Below, piece by piece: positions 24,375 through 33,680 of a stretch of 60,992 nucleotides of DNA; the stretch's first letter is position 1, and each line of letters opens with the position of its first letter. Source of the DNA: Stenotrophomonas sp. PS02289 (GTDB lineage Bacteria; Pseudomonadota; Gammaproteobacteria; Xanthomonadales; Xanthomonadaceae); NCBI RefSeq assembly GCF_029960115.1, contig NZ_JASCOZ010000007.1, positions 1-60,992 on the forward strand, read 5' to 3'. Position numbers and translations under genes: made by a program. Below the pieces are notes generated by a model, which saw only the letters and a list, made by a program, of their open reading frames with translations, made no database searches and was not told the origin of the DNA.

Positions 24375-25085
24375 GTGAATTTCCCTGTCCTCGCCATTAC
24401 CCTCGACCTCGACGACACGTTGTGGCCGTTCGCCCCCATCGGGGCCCGCATCGACCAGGTGCTGCACACGTGGATGCTGGAGCACAGCCCGGCCACCGCC
24501 GCGATGTACCCGGTGGCGGCCATGCGCGAACTGCGCGAGCGCTCCTTCCGCGACAACCCGCACCTGCACTTCGACCTGAGCGCCCTGCGCCGGTTGACCC
24601 TGCGCGAGGCGCTGGAGAACAGCGGGGCCAGCCTGGACCTGCTGGAGCCGGCCTACGAAGCGTTCTACGCCGCGCGCAACCAGGTGGAGTGCTACCCGGA
24701 CGCCATTGACGCCCTGGCGCGGATCGCCGCGCGGGTGCCGGTCGCTGCGGTCAGCAACGGCAATGCCGACCTTGAGCGCATCGGCCTTGCGCACCACTTC
24801 GCCTTCCAGCTGGGTTCGCGCGAACACGGCGCAGCCAAGCCGGCGGCCAGCATCTTCCACGCCGCCTGCGAGCGCCTGGGCGTGGCCCCGTCCCACGTGC
24901 TGCACGTGGGCGACCACATGGACATGGACGTGGTCGGGGCGATGCAGGCCGGTCTGCGCGGCTGCTGGATCAACCGCGAGGCGCACACCTGGACCCATTC
25001 TTCGCTGCAGCCTGACCTGCAGTTTGACACCCTGACGGGGCTGGCCGACTGGCTCGATGCCAATCCGGCCGCCGCGCGTGCCTGA
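24375..25085 (+). CDS. HAD-superfamily hydrolase (YigB-like phosphatase)
   Basis: The 236-residue cytoplasmic phosphatase begins at GTG 24375. HAD motif I is DLDDTLWPF (nucleophile D11 and acid D13), motif II is the Ser/Asn of AAVSNGN, motif III the Lys of EHGAAKPAASIF, and motif IV HVGDHMDMDVVGA. The helical C1 cap and overall length fit YigB/FMN-phosphatase-like enzymes that hydrolyse sugar or flavin phosphates. It lies 21 bases ahead of the M17 peptidase gene and is probably co-transcribed with it. Confidence 0.85.
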   Translation: MNFPVLAITLDLDDTLWPFAPIGARIDQVLHTWMLEHSPATAAMYPVAAMRELRERSFRDNPHLHFDLSALRRLTLREALENSGASLDLLEPAYEAFYAARNQVECYPDAIDALARIAARVPVAAVSNGNADLERIGLAHHFAFQLGSREHGAAKPAASIFHAACERLGVAPSHVLHVGDHMDMDVVGAMQAGLRGCWINREAHTWTHSSLQPDLQFDTLTGLADWLDANPAAARA

Positions 25086-25106
25086 TCCCAACGGAACCCT
25101 TCCCGC

Positions 25107-26474
25107 ATGACCCAGATCACCGGCTTCACCACCGACGCCTCCAAGGCCCTTCCGCTGCACGTGATGGAGCGCGAACAGTTCGCCGCCTGGCGCGCGCAGC
25201 AGGCACCGGCTCTGGTGGCCTGGCTGGATGCACAGCATTTCAATGGCAGCGGCGGCAGCGTGGTGCTGCTGCCCGGCGATGCCGGCATTGGCGGGGCGAT
25301 TGTCGGCGTCGGCGATCCGGGCGATGCCTATGCCTACGCCCATGCGCCGTTCGCCCTGCCGGAAGGCAGCGTGTGGCAGCTGGCCGGCGAACTGCCCGAG
25401 ACCATGCAGACCCTGCTGCACCTGGGCTGGGGTCTGGGCAGCTACCGTTTCGCCCGCTACCGCAAACCCAACCGCGCCCCGGCGCAGCTGGTGGCCACCC
25501 CGGCCGCGGAAGTGCGCGACGTGATCACCGCCAGCCTGCGCGTGCGCGACTGGGTGAACACCCCGACCGAAGACATGGGCCCGCAGCACCTGGAAGACGC
25601 CGCGCGCGAACTGGCCAGCGCCCACGGCGCGCAGATCGAGGTGATCACCGGCGAGGCGCTGCTGGAGCAGAATTTCCCGGCCATCCACGCCGTGGGTCGC
25701 GCCTCGCACCGCGCACCGCGCCTGATCGCACTGCGTTGGGGTCAGGCTGGTGCACCGCACGTGGCGCTGGTCGGCAAGGGCGTGTGCTTTGACACCGGCG
25801 GGCTGGACATCAAGCCGGCCGACGGCATGCGCAACATGAAGAAGGACATGGGCGGTGCCGCGCACGCGCTGGCACTGGCCGGGCTGATCATGGCCCAGCA
25901 GCTGCCGGTGCAGCTGACTCTGCTGATTCCGGCGGTGGAAAACGCGATTGGTCCGGATGCGTTCCGTCCGGGTGAAGTGATCGCCACCCGCAAGGGCCTG
26001 AGCATCGAGATCGATAACACCGACGCCGAAGGCCGGGTGATCCTGTGCGACGCGCTGACCTACGCCAGCGAACAGAAGCCGGAACTGCTGCTCGACTTCG
26101 CCACCCTGACCGGTGCGGCGCGCATCGCGCTGGGTCCGGACCTGCCGGCGCTGTTTGCCAATGACGACACCCTGGCCCAGCAGTGGCTGCAGGCCGGCGA
26201 CCGCACCCGCGACCCGGTCTGGCGCATGCCGCTGTGGCGTCCGTACCTGCGTTACCTGCACAGCGGCATTGCCGACCTGGCCAACGCCGGCTCGCGCATG
26301 GCCGGCTCGGTCACCGCCGCGCTGTACCTGGAGCGCTTCATTGGCGAAGGCCAGCTGTGGGCGCACCTGGACGTGTATGCCTGGAACGACGGCGAACGCC
26401 CGGGCCGCCCGGCCGGTGGTGAGGCGCTGGCGCTGCGGTCGGCGTGGCAGATGTTGAAGACCCGGTACGCGTGA
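25107..26474 (+). CDS. M17 leucyl aminopeptidase family protein
   Basis: The 455-residue cytoplasmic metallopeptidase has a metal-binding core starting GKGVCFDTGGLDIKP (catalytic Lys and first Asp ligands), KKDMGGAAHALALA, and the family signature NTDAEGR, followed by LLDFATLTGAARIALG. The N-terminal domain is shorter than in E. coli PepA, closer to the PepB-like group. It removes N-terminal residues from peptides using two divalent metal ions. A good terminator follows. Confidence 0.92.
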   Translation: MTQITGFTTDASKALPLHVMEREQFAAWRAQQAPALVAWLDAQHFNGSGGSVVLLPGDAGIGGAIVGVGDPGDAYAYAHAPFALPEGSVWQLAGELPETMQTLLHLGWGLGSYRFARYRKPNRAPAQLVATPAAEVRDVITASLRVRDWVNTPTEDMGPQHLEDAARELASAHGAQIEVITGEALLEQNFPAIHAVGRASHRAPRLIALRWGQAGAPHVALVGKGVCFDTGGLDIKPADGMRNMKKDMGGAAHALALAGLIMAQQLPVQLTLLIPAVENAIGPDAFRPGEVIATRKGLSIEIDNTDAEGRVILCDALTYASEQKPELLLDFATLTGAARIALGPDLPALFANDDTLAQQWLQAGDRTRDPVWRMPLWRPYLRYLHSGIADLANAGSRMAGSVTAALYLERFIGEGQLWAHLDVYAWNDGERPGRPAGGEALALRSAWQMLKTRYA

Positions 26475-26479
26475 CCCAC

Positions 26480-26509
26480 GATCCCCGCCCCGGCGGGGAT
26501 CTTCGTTTC
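26480..26509 (+). terminator. Intrinsic terminator after the aminopeptidase gene
   Basis: GATCCCCGCC pairs perfectly with GGCGGGGATC and is followed by TTCGTTT. It separates the HAD/M17 pair from the catalase-like gene. Confidence 0.75.
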
Positions 26510-26604
26510 CAACCTTGTCGAAAATGTGAATATCGGCCGGACACCGGTTCTGCGACGATGAGCGCCAGCCCACCCACTCACTTCGTGAAGGCAGGTATTG
26601 GCCC

Positions 26605-27708
26605 ATGTCGCTCTTCCGCTACACCCGTGCCGGCCAGGAGCCCGGTGCCCCCCGCCGGCATTCCCCGCTGCTGTGGATCGGGCTGATTGCCTTCATCGCC
26701 GGCCTGCTGATTCTGGCGTTTGCCTGGCTGGCGGGATGGCTGGGGCGCGATCGCGCCACCGCGCAGTCCTTTACGGACACCATTGAAGCCACAGGAGCGA
26801 AGCATCCGGGCTTCCGCCGTGCGCACAGCAAAGGCGTGTGCGTGACCGGTACCTTCCAGGGACTGCCTGCCGGTGCCGAACTGAGCTCGGCACGGGTGTT
26901 CCGCCAGCAGCAGGTGCCGGTGCTGGGTCGCATGTCGATCGGCGGTGCCGACCCGCACGGTGCCGATGCCAACGCCCGCGTGCGCAGCATGGCGCTGCAG
27001 CTGAAAACTGACGACGGCCAGGAATGGCGCACCGCGATGAACAGCTTCCCGTTCTTCGCCGTGCCCACCGCCGATGCGTTCCTGGAACAGACCAAGGCAC
27101 AGATTCCCGATCCCGCCACCGGCAAGCCCGACCCGGCGAAGATGGCAGCGGTGGCCGCGAAGTACCCCTCGGTGCGCGCGTTTGGCGAGTGGGCCAAGAG
27201 TGCGCCGTGGTCGACCAGCTGGGCCAACACCGACTACAACGGCGTCAACAGCTTCCGCTTCACCAACGCCGCCGGACAAGAACAGGTGGTGCGCTGGAGC
27301 ATGCGCCCGACGGCCGCGTTTGAAGCCATGACGGCCGAACAGCGCGCGCAGGCCGGGCTGGACTATCTGGCTGACGAGTTCCAGCAGCGCCTTGCGCAGG
27401 GACCGGTGCAATGGGAAATGTGGGTGACCCTCGCCGAGCCCTCTGATGCGATCAATGATCCCTCCATTCCGTGGCCGGCCGAGCGCCGCCAGGTCAAGGT
27501 CGGCACGCTCAGCCTGACCGCCCTGCAGCCGCAGGCCGGCGGGGCCTGCCGCGACATCAACTTCGACCCGCTGATCCTGCCCAGTGGCATCGACGGCACC
27601 GACGACCCGATCCTGGCCGCGCGCTCGGCGGTGTACTCGGTGTCGTTCAACCGCCGCGAGCGCGAAACCGCCAGCGGTGCGGCCAAGGCGACGGGAGAGG
27701 CGAAATGA
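26605..27708 (+). CDS. Membrane-anchored catalase-family peroxidase
   Basis: The 367-residue protein has an N-terminal transmembrane anchor (about 22-46) followed by a compact catalase domain. The distal His is H74 (RRAHSKGVCV), the conserved NSFPFFAV segment is present, and the proximal haem Tyr is Y344 in ARSAVYSVSFNRR. It is shorter than classical catalases and matches SrpA-like catalase-related peroxidases, which lack the C-terminal domains and are exported. The stop overlaps the cytochrome b561 start (ATGA), a recurring pairing that suggests electron delivery for peroxide reduction in the periplasm. Confidence 0.88.
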   Translation: MSLFRYTRAGQEPGAPRRHSPLLWIGLIAFIAGLLILAFAWLAGWLGRDRATAQSFTDTIEATGAKHPGFRRAHSKGVCVTGTFQGLPAGAELSSARVFRQQQVPVLGRMSIGGADPHGADANARVRSMALQLKTDDGQEWRTAMNSFPFFAVPTADAFLEQTKAQIPDPATGKPDPAKMAAVAAKYPSVRAFGEWAKSAPWSTSWANTDYNGVNSFRFTNAAGQEQVVRWSMRPTAAFEAMTAEQRAQAGLDYLADEFQQRLAQGPVQWEMWVTLAEPSDAINDPSIPWPAERRQVKVGTLSLTALQPQAGGACRDINFDPLILPSGIDGTDDPILAARSAVYSVSFNRRERETASGAAKATGEAK

Positions 27709-28244
27709 AGCAGCACAGTGGACACTTCAACCTGACCGCACGGGTGCTGCACTGGCTGATGGCCGCGCTGATCCTGGCGATGCTGTTCATCGGCGTGACC
27801 ATGGTGGCCTCGCTGCATTGGCGGCCGGCCTTGATCGACCTGCATCGGCCGCTGGGCATCGCGATCCTGCTGCTGGTGGTGGTGCGCCTGATCAACCGGC
27901 TGCGCCATCGCCCGCCGCCGCTGCCGGCCGACCTGCCGGGCTGGCAGGTGGCCGCAGCGCACGCCTCGCACTGGCTGCTGTACGGGCTGATGTTCGCGAT
28001 GCCGCTGGTGGGCTGGGCGATGCTGTCGGCCGGCGGTTATCCGGTGCAGATGTGGAAAGGCGTCGCGCTGCCGCACATCCTGCCGCACAGCCCGGCGCTG
28101 TATGCGGCCCTGCGCAGCGCGCACAGCCTGCTGGCTTACGTGCTGTTTGCGACGGTGGTACTGCACCTGTGTGCGGCCCTGTTCCATGCCTGGGTGCGGC
28201 GAGACGGGGTATTTTCGGCGATGGCGCGGGGGCCGGGGCGGTAA
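27705..28244 (+). CDS. Cytochrome b561 family protein
   Basis: The 179-residue protein has four transmembrane helices with haem-ligand candidates H16 (RVLHWLMA), H47 (DLHRPLG), H140 and H154 (VVLHLCA). GGGAGAGG precedes ATG 27705, so I did not use the longer frame running back to 27471. As a di-haem quinol oxidase-type module of the YodB/CybB group it would pass electrons from quinol to the overlapping upstream peroxidase. Confidence 0.9.
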   Translation: MKQHSGHFNLTARVLHWLMAALILAMLFIGVTMVASLHWRPALIDLHRPLGIAILLLVVVRLINRLRHRPPPLPADLPGWQVAAAHASHWLLYGLMFAMPLVGWAMLSAGGYPVQMWKGVALPHILPHSPALYAALRSAHSLLAYVLFATVVLHLCAALFHAWVRRDGVFSAMARGPGR

Positions 28245-28316
28245 CGTCCACCCGGCGGCGTTTGCGGGCGGACAATCTTGCGGTCACACTCGGCGCGATT
28301 CCACGTCTTGAGTCCC

Positions 28317-29561
28317 ATGAACGCATCCGCCGAACTGCTCAAGGAACTTCGCATCGACCGCCAGAAGGGCGCGGCCCCGCCGCCGTCCTCGCCCCGTCGC
28401 GGTCTCTGGATCACATTGGCCATCGTGGCCCTGGTGCTGCTGGCCGGTGTCGGCTGGTTCGCCTTCGGCCGCGAAAAGCCGCTGGAAGTGACCACGGCAC
28501 CGGTGCTGGCCATTCAGCAGGGCACCGCCAGCAGCTCGGTGCTCGACGCCAGCGGCTATGTGGTGGCCCGACGCATGGCCACGGTGTCGGCCAAGATCAC
28601 CGGCAAGGTGCGCGAGGTGATGATCGAGGAAGGCATGCGGGTGGAGGCCGGCCAGATCATGGCCACGCTGGACCCGATTGATGCCGACGCCCAGCGCAGC
28701 CTGTCGGCTTCGCAGCTCGAAGCCGCGCGGGCGCAGCTGGCCGGGTTGAAGGCGCAGGTGGCACAGGCTGACGCCGAAGCCGCCCGCCTGCAGCAGCTGG
28801 TCGGCCAGCAACTGGTGTCACGTTCCCAGTATGACCAGGCCACTGCCCAGCGCGACAGCTTACGCGCGCAATTGAAGACCGCCGAGCGCAACACCCAGGT
28901 CGCGGCCGATTCGCTGGCCATCGCTGACCTGGGCGTGGACAACAACGTCGTGCGCGCACCGTTCTCCGGCGTGGTCACCGCCAAGGCGGCCCAGCCCGGC
29001 GAGATCGTCTCGCCGCTGTCGGCCGGTGGCGGCTTCACCCGTACCGGCATCGGCACCATTGTCGACATGGACTCGCTGGAGATCGAAGTCGAAGTGGGTG
29101 AGGCCTACATCGGCCGGGTGCAGCCGAAGATGCCGGTGGAAGCCACCTTGAATGCGTATCCGGAGTGGAAGATTCCGGCCGAGGTGATCGCCATCATTCC
29201 CACCGCCGACCGCGGCAAGGCCACAGTGAAGGTGCGTGTGGCGCTGAAGGTGAAAGATCCGCGCATCGTGCCGGAAATGGGCGTGCGGGTGAGCTTCCTG
29301 GAGGCGGCGGCACCGGCGCAGGCCGAAGCGCCCAAGGGCGTTCGTGTGCCGGCTTCGGCGTTGGTCGAACGTGACCAGAAGACGGTGGCCTTCGTGGTGA
29401 GTGATGACGGTCATGCGCAGCAGGTACCCGTGACCGTCGGTGTGGCATTGAACAACGACCGCCAGGTCACCGCCGGGCTCAGCGCCGGCCAGCAGGTGGT
29501 CAACAACCCGCCCCCGGAGCTGCGTGATGGCAGTGCGGTGGTGGAGAAGCAAACGCCGTAA
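28317..29561 (+). CDS. MacA/HlyD-like periplasmic adaptor of an ABC efflux system
   Basis: The 414-residue protein has a short cytoplasmic tail, one transmembrane helix (about 32-52), a lipoyl half-motif, an alpha-helical hairpin (ARAQLAGLKAQVAQADAEA), the second lipoyl half around VRAPFSGVVTAKAA, and beta-barrel and membrane-proximal domains. ATG 28317 is preferred to the frame start 13 codons upstream. It is followed by an ATPase and two FtsX permeases, a MacAB-like export or stress-sensing system. No outer-membrane TolC partner is present in the cluster. Confidence 0.88.
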   Translation: MNASAELLKELRIDRQKGAAPPPSSPRRGLWITLAIVALVLLAGVGWFAFGREKPLEVTTAPVLAIQQGTASSSVLDASGYVVARRMATVSAKITGKVREVMIEEGMRVEAGQIMATLDPIDADAQRSLSASQLEAARAQLAGLKAQVAQADAEAARLQQLVGQQLVSRSQYDQATAQRDSLRAQLKTAERNTQVAADSLAIADLGVDNNVVRAPFSGVVTAKAAQPGEIVSPLSAGGGFTRTGIGTIVDMDSLEIEVEVGEAYIGRVQPKMPVEATLNAYPEWKIPAEVIAIIPTADRGKATVKVRVALKVKDPRIVPEMGVRVSFLEAAAPAQAEAPKGVRVPASALVERDQKTVAFVVSDDGHAQQVPVTVGVALNNDRQVTAGLSAGQQVVNNPPPELRDGSAVVEKQTP

Positions 29562-29585
29562 CACCTTCAATTCGGAGAACCACCC

Positions 29586-30275
29586 ATGTCCACCCTGGTT
29601 TCGCTCCGCAACATCACCAAGACCTACCAGCGCGGCCCTGAAAAGGTGCAGGTGCTGCACGGCATCGACCTGGACATCCAGCGCGGCGACTTCGTGGCGC
29701 TGATGGGGCCGTCCGGTTCCGGCAAGACCACCCTGCTCAACCTGATCGGCGGCCTGGACACGCCCAGCGGCGGCGAGATCGAGATTGAAGGCGAGCGCAT
29801 TGATCGCATGAGCGGCGGCCAGTTATCCACCTGGCGCAGCCACCATGTCGGCTTCGTGTTCCAGTTCTACAACCTGATGCCGATGCTGACCGCGCAGAAG
29901 AACGTGGAACTGCCGCTGCTGCTGACCCATCTGGGCGCGGCACAGCGCAAACGCAATGCAGAGATCGCGCTGACTCTGGTCGGTCTTGCCGACCGCCGCA
30001 GCCATCGCCCCAACGAGCTGTCCGGCGGCCAGCAGCAGCGCGTGGCGATTGCCCGCGCGATTGTCTCCGACCCGACGTTCCTGATCTGCGACGAACCTAC
30101 CGGCGATCTGGATCGCGCCTCGGCCGAAGAAATCCTCTCGCTGCTGCAGCAGCTCAACCGCGAGCACGGCAAGACCATCATCATGGTCACCCACGATCCC
30201 AAGGCCGCCGAGTACGCCACCCACACTGTGCATCTGGACAAGGGCGAGCTGGCCGACGCGCCGGCGGCGCACTGA
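29586..30275 (+). CDS. ABC transporter ATP-binding protein (MacB/LolD type)
   Basis: The 229-residue ATPase has Walker A GPSGSGKTT, the family-typical FQFYNLMPMLTA, signature LSGGQQQR, Walker B FLICDEPTGDLD and the switch His in MVTHDPKA. This is the MacB/LolD/FtsE subfamily that works with FtsX-type permeases by a mechanotransmission mechanism. A ribosome site precedes ATG 29586. It is part of the four-gene operon 28317-32770. Confidence 0.92.
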   Translation: MSTLVSLRNITKTYQRGPEKVQVLHGIDLDIQRGDFVALMGPSGSGKTTLLNLIGGLDTPSGGEIEIEGERIDRMSGGQLSTWRSHHVGFVFQFYNLMPMLTAQKNVELPLLLTHLGAAQRKRNAEIALTLVGLADRRSHRPNELSGGQQQRVAIARAIVSDPTFLICDEPTGDLDRASAEEILSLLQQLNREHGKTIIMVTHDPKAAEYATHTVHLDKGELADAPAAH

Positions 30276-30290
30276 CGGAGGAGCGCTGCG

Positions 30291-31448
30291 ATGAAATATT
30301 TCTCGCTCATCTGGGCGCAGCTGTTCCGCAGCAAGACGCGGACGCTGCTGACCCTGTTCTCGGTGGTGGCCGCCTTCCTGCTGTTCGGCATGCTCGACTC
30401 GGTGCGCGTGGCGTTCAGCTCCGGCGGCAGCGTGGAAGGGGCCAATCGCCTGATCGTGGCCTCACGGCTGTCGATCACCCAGTCGCTGCCGATCCGGCTG
30501 GAGCCGCAGGTCCGGCAAGTCGCCGGGGTGAAGGACGTCACCTACGGCATGTGGTTCGGTGGCATCTACCAGGACCCGAAGAACTTCTTCGCCAACTTCT
30601 CGGTGGCTCCGAACTACTTCGACGTGTACCGCGAGCTGCAGCTGCCGCCGGATCAGCTCAAGGCCTTCCAGGACACCCGCACCGGCGCGGTGGTCGGCGA
30701 GACCCTGGCCAAGGAGTTCGGCTGGAAGATCGGCGACACCATCCCGCTGCAGGCGACCATCTTCCCGCGCAGCGGCAGCAACGACTGGCCCTTGCAGCTG
30801 GTCGGCATCTTCCGTTCGAAGGACCGCACCCTGGCCGCGAACGAAGAACGCCAGTTGATGATGAACTGGAAGTACTTCGACGAGAGCAACGACTACATCA
30901 AGAACCAGGTCAGCTGGTACACGGTCACCCTGGACAACCCCGACCATGCCTCGCGGGTGGCGCAGGCTATTGATGCGATCTCGGCCAACTCCGACCATGA
31001 AACCAAGAGCCAGACCGAGTCGGCATTCCAGCAGGCCTTCGTGAAGCAGTTCGCCGATATCGGCCTGATCGTCACCTCGATCATGGGCGCGGTGTTCTTC
31101 ACCCTGCTGCTGCTTACCGGCAACACCATGGCGCAGGCGGTGCGCGAGCGCGTGCCCGAACTGGCCACGCTGAAAACGCTGGGCTTCAAGGACAGCACGG
31201 TGCTGGTGCTGGTGATGATCGAGTCGGTGCTGCTGATCGGACTGGGCGGTGCCGTCGGCATGGGGCTGGCGGCAATGATCCTGCCGGCGCTGGCCCCGAA
31301 GACCCAGGGTCTGTTGCCGCCGCACGTGCCCACCCAGACCTGGGTGATGGGCGTGGCGTTGATCATCGGCATTGGCGTGGTGGTGGGCCTGCTGCCGGCG
31401 CTACGCGCCAAGCGGCTGAAGATCGTGGACGCCCTGGCGGGCCGCTGA
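30291..31448 (+). CDS. FtsX-family ABC permease, first
   Basis: The 385-residue protein has one N-terminal helix, a large periplasmic MacB-PCD-like domain (about 45-250) and three C-terminal helices including ELATLKTLGFKDSTVL, the conserved permease coupling segment. ATG 30291 follows GGAGGAG. It pairs with the next permease as a heterodimer, unlike the homodimeric, fused MacB. Confidence 0.88.
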   Translation: MKYFSLIWAQLFRSKTRTLLTLFSVVAAFLLFGMLDSVRVAFSSGGSVEGANRLIVASRLSITQSLPIRLEPQVRQVAGVKDVTYGMWFGGIYQDPKNFFANFSVAPNYFDVYRELQLPPDQLKAFQDTRTGAVVGETLAKEFGWKIGDTIPLQATIFPRSGSNDWPLQLVGIFRSKDRTLAANEERQLMMNWKYFDESNDYIKNQVSWYTVTLDNPDHASRVAQAIDAISANSDHETKSQTESAFQQAFVKQFADIGLIVTSIMGAVFFTLLLLTGNTMAQAVRERVPELATLKTLGFKDSTVLVLVMIESVLLIGLGGAVGMGLAAMILPALAPKTQGLLPPHVPTQTWVMGVALIIGIGVVVGLLPALRAKRLKIVDALAGR

Positions 31449-31459
31449 GGAGAATCGAC

Positions 31460-32770
31460 ATGATCAAGCAATGGTTGAAGAACGCGCTGACGGTCGTGCT
31501 GCTGGCGGTGGCGCTGGGGGTGTGGATCGCCCTGCCCTGGCCCGGCCTGCTGGCCGTCGCCGTGGCCGTGGCGCTGTGGCTGCTGCTGACCCGTAGCGGA
31601 CGGCTGGCACTGGCGGCCACGCGCATCGGCGTGGCCAGCCTGCCGCAGCGCTGGGGTGCCTCGTCGGTGGTGGTGGTCGGCATTGCCGGCGTGGTCGGCG
31701 TGCTGGTGGCGATGCTGGCGATGGGCCAGGGCTTCCAGTCCACCCTCAACAGCACCGGTGATGACACCACCGCGATCGTGCTGCGTGGCGGTTCGCAGGC
31801 CGAAACCAACTCGGTGATCACCCGCGAGCAGACCCCGCTGCTGTCCACCCTGCCCGGGGTCAGCAAGGACGCGCAGGGCCGGCCGATGATTTCGCCGGAG
31901 CTGTCGCAGGTGGTCAATCTGGTCTCCAAGGGCGACGACACCGACGTCAATGCCCAGTTCCGCGGCGTGGGTGAGATGGGCTGGCTGGTGCATGACAAGG
32001 TCAAGGTCACCGAAGGCCGTCAGTTCAAACCTGGGCTGCGCGAAATCGTGGTCGGCAAGGGCGCGCAGAGCCAGTTCCGCGGGCTGGACGTGGGCAAGAC
32101 TCTCACCCTGGGCAACCAGCAATGGACGGTGGTGGGCGCGTTCAATTCGGGCGACTCGCACGACTCCGAGCTGTGGACCGATGCCGAAACCCTGGCCACC
32201 ACGTACCAGCGCGGTGCCTGGCAGTCGATCAGCGTGCGTACCGAGGGCAAGGCCGGCTTTGACCAGTTCAAGGCCGCCGTCGCCGCCGATCCGCGGCTGA
32301 AGCTGGACGTGGAAACCACCAAGGCGTACTACGCCAAGCAGGGCGGTGGGCTGACCAAACTGATCAGCGTGCTGGGCACCGTGATCGGTACCATCATGGC
32401 GTTCGGCGCGGTGTTCGGCGCGCTCAACACCATGTACGCGGCGGTGGCCACGCGTGCGCGCGAGATCGCCACCATGCGCGCCATTGGCTTCCGTGGGCTG
32501 CCGGTGGTGACCGCGATCATGCTGGAAACCATGCTGCTGGCGCTGATTGGCGGGCTGCTCGGCGGCCTGGTGGCCTGGGCGATCTTCAACGGCTACAGCG
32601 TCAGCACCATCGGCAGCAACTTCAGCCAGGTGGTGTTCCAGTTCAAGGTGTCGCCCGAGCTGCTGTGGAGCGGGCTGAAGTGGGCGCTGGGCATCGGACT
32701 GGTCGGAGGGCTGTTCCCGGCGCTGCGCGCGGCGCGGCTGCCGATCACCACGGCGCTGCGCGAAACCTGA
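31460..32770 (+). CDS. FtsX-family ABC permease, second
   Basis: The 436-residue protein has N-terminal hydrophobic segments (an extra pair compared with its partner), a periplasmic domain (about 100-270), and C-terminal helices with the coupling motif REIATMRAIGFRGLP. It starts 11 bases after the first permease and ends the operon. Substrate is not predictable; MacAB-like systems export peptides, lipids or antibiotics. Confidence 0.88.
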   Translation: MIKQWLKNALTVVLLAVALGVWIALPWPGLLAVAVAVALWLLLTRSGRLALAATRIGVASLPQRWGASSVVVVGIAGVVGVLVAMLAMGQGFQSTLNSTGDDTTAIVLRGGSQAETNSVITREQTPLLSTLPGVSKDAQGRPMISPELSQVVNLVSKGDDTDVNAQFRGVGEMGWLVHDKVKVTEGRQFKPGLREIVVGKGAQSQFRGLDVGKTLTLGNQQWTVVGAFNSGDSHDSELWTDAETLATTYQRGAWQSISVRTEGKAGFDQFKAAVAADPRLKLDVETTKAYYAKQGGGLTKLISVLGTVIGTIMAFGAVFGALNTMYAAVATRAREIATMRAIGFRGLPVVTAIMLETMLLALIGGLLGGLVAWAIFNGYSVSTIGSNFSQVVFQFKVSPELLWSGLKWALGIGLVGGLFPALRAARLPITTALRET

Positions 32771-32784
32771 GGTGTGTGTGGAAC

Positions 32785-32815
32785 CTGCAGCGCCCGGCGG
32801 GGCGCTGCAGGGTGT
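32785..32815 (+). terminator. Terminator of the MacAB-like operon
   Basis: CTGCAGCGCCC and GGGCGCTGCAG form an 11-pair stem with a four-base loop, followed by a GTGTTGTTCT stretch. Confidence 0.7.
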
Positions 32816-32819
32816 TGTT

Positions 32820-33680
32820 CTACAGGTGGATGACGAAGCAGTTCAGCTCGCCATCCATGCGGCTGCAGTCAAAGCGGACGTTCTTGCGCGGGTTGGGCAT
32901 CTCACCATGGACCTTCGCGCCGGCCCACTTGGCGCGTTGCAGGAAGTACGGTGCCGCACCTTGGAAGGTGGTCACGTAGTGGAAGGAGCGCGCGCCACCA
33001 TCTGCGCCGAGAAAGTCTTCCGGTGTTTCCTGGATCGGGTGACGGAGATCCTGGGAACCCAGGTATTCCCAGCTACGGGTGTCGTGGTCGAAGTAGAACT
33101 CCATGTAGCCAAGATCAGTGGTGCCTGACTTCAGCCGCACGGTGTAGGGCACCGAGCCATCCAGCTGGAAGTCGAAGCGGATCACCCGCCCGTAGTAGTC
33201 CCCCTTGAAGTGGCTGTACCTCGTTCCATTGTTAAGAACGCGCTTCACCGTCGCCCGGGCATCGGCATGCTGCGGATGCAGGCTGGAGACATGATGCCCC
33301 CATAGGATCGTATCTTTGGGGTCGCTGGGCCAACCGGGCGGGAACAGGTCGAACGTCCCCCACTCGTCGTAGAAATCCCCGCTGCTTTGCCGGTAGTGAA
33401 GGATCATCTCGTCAAACTGCCGCGCGAGCCAGGCAATGGGGTATCGCTTTTCGACGACCAGTTCGTCTCCCCTGGCTTCGACGCGATAGGCATAGAGCAG
33501 CCCATAGTTGAAGCCCGTGTAGACAAGGTGCGACCCCTCGCCTTTACGCAGTGCAAAAGCCTGGCGCTCTTCCTCGCTGCAGGAGAAGCAACTCCATGCG
33601 ATCGGATCCTCCAGCCGCTCTTCAGCCTGCGCAGGAACTGCGGCCAACCCCAGTGAAAGCCATAACAGGTGCTTCAACAT
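32820..33680 (-). CDS. Secreted protein of unknown function
   Basis: The 286-residue product has a signal peptide (MLKHLLWLSLGLAAVPAQA). The mature part has a CFSC pair near the N-terminus, a further Cys pair near the C-terminus (RFDCSRMDGELNCF), and many aromatic, beta-rich segments. I recognise no domain. I chose ATG 33680 because AGGAG sits at proper distance; another ATG directly precedes it. The four Cys suggest two disulphide bonds in the periplasm or outside the cell. It is convergent with the ABC operon and monocistronic. Confidence 0.7.
   Translation of the reverse strand: MLKHLLWLSLGLAAVPAQAEERLEDPIAWSCFSCSEEERQAFALRKGEGSHLVYTGFNYGLLYAYRVEARGDELVVEKRYPIAWLARQFDEMILHYRQSSGDFYDEWGTFDLFPPGWPSDPKDTILWGHHVSSLHPQHADARATVKRVLNNGTRYSHFKGDYYGRVIRFDFQLDGSVPYTVRLKSGTTDLGYMEFYFDHDTRSWEYLGSQDLRHPIQETPEDFLGADGGARSFHYVTTFQGAAPYFLQRAKWAGAKVHGEMPNPRKNVRFDCSRMDGELNCFVIHL

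Noticed and set aside
23937-26606. 889-codon open frame on the minus strand
   Set aside because: It runs antisense across three well-supported genes (AI-2E, HAD, M17). Its His/Gln/Arg-rich translation and lack of domains show a shadow frame.
27471-28244. Longer start for the cytochrome b561 frame
   Set aside because: The extra 78 codons overlap the peroxidase in another frame and are not membrane-like; ATG 27705 with GGGAGAGG and an ATGA overlap is far better.
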